Of a DNA stretch of 64,000 bases, positions 61,905 to 64,000 are shown in pieces. The DNA comes from Daejeonia sp002484105. GTDB lineage: Bacteria; Bacteroidota; Bacteroidia; Flavobacteriales; Weeksellaceae. Made by a program: the position numbers and the translations under genes. Every line of letters begins with the position of its first letter. The stretch's first letter is position 1. The notes beneath the pieces are model-generated. The model worked only from the letters and a program-made list of their open reading frames with translations. It was not told where the DNA came from and searched no databases. The DNA lies in the NCBI RefSeq assembly GCF_051175565.1, contig NZ_CP195105.1:1178001-1242000 (forward strand). Reading direction: 5' to 3'.

Positions 61905-61912
61905 TATATTTG
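61905..61912 (+). promoter_or_regulatory. Promoter -7 element TATATTTG for cmoA
   Basis: Perfect TAnnTTTG match 14 bases upstream of the ATG at 61927; it overlaps a possible GTG start at 61912 and rules it out. Confidence 0.55.
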
Positions 61913-61926
61913 TGGAAATATTTCAG

Positions 61927-62667
61927 ATGAAGGAGGAGATTAACAAGGATAAAGTCTTTGATGAAAAACTGACCAAACCCTCAGATTTTGCTTTTAATGA
62001 AAAAGTAGCTGGCGTTTTTGATGATATGGTGAGCCGTTCGGTTCCGTTCTATCACGAGATGCAGCGCATGACCAGCGAACTTGCAGCAAGATATGCACAG
62101 CCGGGCACACAGGTTTTTGATCTTGGATGCTCTACAGGCACTACATTGCTGCTGATGGACAAGTCCGTGGGAGAAGGTGTTTCTTTTACCGGTGTTGACG
62201 AATCGGCTGAAATGCTGGACCGCTGCCAGGGAAAATTGAAAAACTTCAATCTCCATCATCCTATTGATCTGGTAGCAGCAGACCTGACCAGAGAGGTTCC
62301 CGTCCAAAATGCTTCAGTGGTAACCATGGTGCTGGTGCTGCAGTTTATCCGTCCGATGTTCCGGCACGAGATTGTCCGCAAAATCTGCGAAGGTCTACTG
62401 CCTGGAGGGGTCTTTATCCTGATAGAAAAAATCCTTACCGAAGACAAATCCTTCAATCGCGAATTCATCGATTATTACTACGACTTCAAAAGACGGAACA
62501 GCTACAGTGAGCTCGAAATATCCCAAAAAAGGGAAGCGCTGGAAAATGTTCTGATTCCCTATAAATCTTCCGAAAATATAGACATGCTGAAAAGTGCAGG
62601 TTTTGATGAGGCAGAAGTGTTTTTCAGATGGTATAATTTCACAGGCATTATTGCAAAAAAACAATGA
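61927..62667 (+). CDS. cmoA: Carboxy-S-adenosyl-L-methionine synthase
   Basis: 246 residues from the ATG at 61927. It converts SAM and prephenate to carboxy-SAM, used by CmoB to make 5-oxyacetyl-uridine at the tRNA wobble position. Matches to E. coli CmoA run the whole length: FNEKVAGVFDDMVSRSVPFY, QPGTQVFDLGCSTGTTLLLM (motif I), LQFIRP, and the diagnostic YSELEISQKREALENVLIP. No cmoB is in the window. It overlaps the next gene by four bases (ATGA). Confidence 0.92.
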   Translation: MKEEINKDKVFDEKLTKPSDFAFNEKVAGVFDDMVSRSVPFYHEMQRMTSELAARYAQPGTQVFDLGCSTGTTLLLMDKSVGEGVSFTGVDESAEMLDRCQGKLKNFNLHHPIDLVAADLTREVPVQNASVVTMVLVLQFIRPMFRHEIVRKICEGLLPGGVFILIEKILTEDKSFNREFIDYYYDFKRRNSYSELEISQKREALENVLIPYKSSENIDMLKSAGFDEAEVFFRWYNFTGIIAKKQ

Positions 62668-63389
62668 TACAGATTGGTAATTTTTTCTTCAAGTACAGAA
62701 ATATTCTTTTTATATTCTTATATCTCCTTTTATTTGTCCCTTCGCCGCCACTTTTTGGTGAGCATGCTTTGGGGCCGCATTATTACTGGTTTCCAATAGT
62801 GACAGGGCTGATGGTTACATTTGCCGGTCAACTGATTCGTGGGGGAACCATAGGGCTTCAGTATATTATCCGTGGTGGTGTAGACAAGAAGGTATATGCC
62901 GACAAACTTGTAACGGAAGGGGTTTTCAGCCATGTTCGCAATCCGCTGTATGTGGGCAATGTTCTGATGTTGCTCGGCGTGGGTATTCTTGCCAATTCAA
63001 TGATCTATACATTGGTGATTATGCCGGTTTTCCTCTTTATTTATCAGTGTATTGTGCTGGCAGAGGAGAATTTTCTCCGGCAGAAATTTGGTGTACAGTT
63101 CGAGGAATATACCCAGCGTGTCCATCGCTGGATTCCCAGTCTGAAAGGGATTGGTGTAACTTTTTCTTCAATGGAGTTTCACTGGAAGCGCTGGCTGATT
63201 AAGGAATACAATACGCAATTTATCTGGCTGTGTGGCATCGCGCTGATTTTGCTGTTCAGATATCCCGAACTTACCGATGGCAACACGGTGCTCAGGAATT
63301 CTTTGGCTGTGGCTTTTATACTGGTTTTTGCGGTATATTATTTTTATGTCCGCTATATGAAGAAATCAAGGAAGTGGACTGCTGACTGA
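62664..63389 (+). CDS. Isoprenylcysteine-methyltransferase-like membrane protein
   Basis: 241 residues with five to six membrane helices. The ICMT/PEMT-type SAM-binding segment is visible as EGVFSHVRNPLYVGNVLMLL near 90-110 and EENFLRQKFGVQFEEYTQRV near 133-152. An additional C-terminal membrane pair (about 190-235) is beyond the basic fold. The substrate is unknown; bacterial members methylate varied lipids or small molecules. Its ATG overlaps the cmoA stop (ATGA), so the two genes are translationally coupled. Confidence 0.8.
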   Translation: MIQIGNFFFKYRNILFIFLYLLLFVPSPPLFGEHALGPHYYWFPIVTGLMVTFAGQLIRGGTIGLQYIIRGGVDKKVYADKLVTEGVFSHVRNPLYVGNVLMLLGVGILANSMIYTLVIMPVFLFIYQCIVLAEENFLRQKFGVQFEEYTQRVHRWIPSLKGIGVTFSSMEFHWKRWLIKEYNTQFIWLCGIALILLFRYPELTDGNTVLRNSLAVAFILVFAVYYFYVRYMKKSRKWTAD

Positions 63390-63444
63390 TATTTTTTGTG
63401 AAAATTGGGTAGTTTTTCTTATTTTTAAAATCTAAATTCACGGT

Positions 63445-64000
63445 ATGAAAATCTACACCAAAACCGGCGACAAGGGAGATACCGCACTTTACGGAGGTAC
63501 GCGCGTTTCCAAATCCAGCCTGCGTGTCGAAAGTTATGGCAATATTGACGAACTCAATTCCTTCATCGGTGTGGCCAAGTGCCAGATTGAAGATTTTGAA
63601 GTGATGGCCAAACTCAGAAAAATCCAGTTTGATCTCTTTACTTTAGGTTCCGAATCGGCAACGCCGCTGGATAAAATGATGCTTGCAAACGGGCAGCCCA
63701 GGCTTCCGCTGACGATTTCCGATACTGAAATTGAAGAACTCGAATTGTGGATGGATGAAATGGAAGAAACACTGGAGCCTTTGCAGTATTTTATTCTTCC
63801 CGGTGGTGGGAAAGCTGCAACAGCACTTCATGTTGCGCGCACCGTTTGCCGCCGTGCCGAGCGTTCTCTTGTGCTTCTCCATCAGACTGAAGAGGTACGT
63901 CCGGAAATGATCAAATACCTCAACCGGCTGTCCGATTTTCTCTTTGTACTTGCCAGATATGTCTCCAGACAGCAGGGTGAACCTGAAGAATACTGGAATC
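63445..64000 (+). CDS. Cob(I)alamin adenosyltransferase, PduO type (3' end cut by window)
   Basis: About 185 residues are visible and the frame is open to the last base, so the gene is nearly but not fully contained. It attaches the adenosyl group of ATP to cob(I)alamin. The start MKIYTKTGDKGDTALYGG holds the ATP-binding loop, and VARTVCRRAERSLV and YLNRLSDFLFVLARYV are typical PduO/ATR segments. The adenosylcobalamin-dependent enzyme it serves is not in the window. The ATG at 63445 follows the previous stop by 55 bases. Confidence 0.93.
   Translation, partial: MKIYTKTGDKGDTALYGGTRVSKSSLRVESYGNIDELNSFIGVAKCQIEDFEVMAKLRKIQFDLFTLGSESATPLDKMMLANGQPRLPLTISDTEIEELELWMDEMEETLEPLQYFILPGGGKAATALHVARTVCRRAERSLVLLHQTEEVRPEMIKYLNRLSDFLFVLARYVSRQQGEPEEYWN

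Noticed and set aside
1..64000. CRISPR array, prophage, insertion sequence, toxin-antitoxin or restriction system
   Set aside because: I looked for regularly spaced repeats, transposase and integrase motifs and typical defence domains on both strands and saw none; the only repeats are single palindromic units.

Overview
The window looks like a chromosomal segment of a flavobacterium (Bacteroidota, Flavobacteriales). Weeksellaceae of the Chryseobacterium type are my best guess. The reasons are moderate-to-low GC with AT-rich intergenic regions, no clear Shine-Dalgarno sites, many copies of the Bacteroidota promoter element TAnnTTTG just upstream of genes, a type IX secretion sorting domain on a secreted protease, a DUF721/recF neighbourhood, and DnaG and DnaJ proteins with altered zinc sites. 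This is inference from motifs and gene content; no 16S gene is present. Almost all of it is housekeeping and envelope chromosome. I see no phage, transposase, CRISPR array or recognisable defence island.

Layout. 1-3505: secreted or surface proteins (a truncated first gene disrupted near its 3' end by a palindromic repeat, an L-type lectin-like protein, a small secreted protein sharing a C-terminal motif with it, and a small ORF). 3848-8568: glycogen operon glgB-glgA-glgC. 8664-14424: an SRPBCC-like membrane protein, then sucA, an unknown exported protein and sucB (2-oxoglutarate dehydrogenase E1 and E2). 14535-20122: apaG, slyD, and sbcDC on the minus strand. 20702-24422: an NAD-type short-chain dehydrogenase leading a three-gene proton-translocating transhydrogenase operon. 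24592-27930: tRNA-Arg(ACG), a metal-chelate/cobalamin-type binding lipoprotein and an outer-membrane beta-barrel protein. 28186-33305: mtgA, a Gcr-type membrane protein, and on the minus strand a UbiA-like gene, recF and a dciA-like gene. 33376-42868: a giant alpha-2-macroglobulin-like protein, a T9SS metalloprotease and a glycosyltransferase. 42904-46750 (minus): DUF1599, DoxX/MauE-like, TerB-like, tpiA, prmA; folP diverges from it. 48170-55745: dnaG, clpP, then minus-strand grpE-dnaJ, a DUF937-OmpA protein and proS. 55879-64000: a Gly/Trp/Tyr-rich lipoprotein, a FadL-like porin, a TM2 protein, lptB with an unusual C-terminal extension, an MsbA-like exporter, cmoA, an isoprenylcysteine-methyltransferase-like protein and a truncated cobalamin adenosyltransferase.

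What stands out. DnaG lacks all four ligands of its zinc ribbon, and DnaJ keeps only one of its two zinc centres. The alpha-2-macroglobulin-like protein has lost the thioester tetrad. LptB carries about 116 extra residues. Many promoters sit so close to the start codon that the transcripts must be leaderless or nearly so, and this fixes several start codons. No obviously new multi-gene system is visible. The best candidates for new biology are the LptB extension, the gene between sucA and sucB, and the DUF937-OmpA membrane protein.
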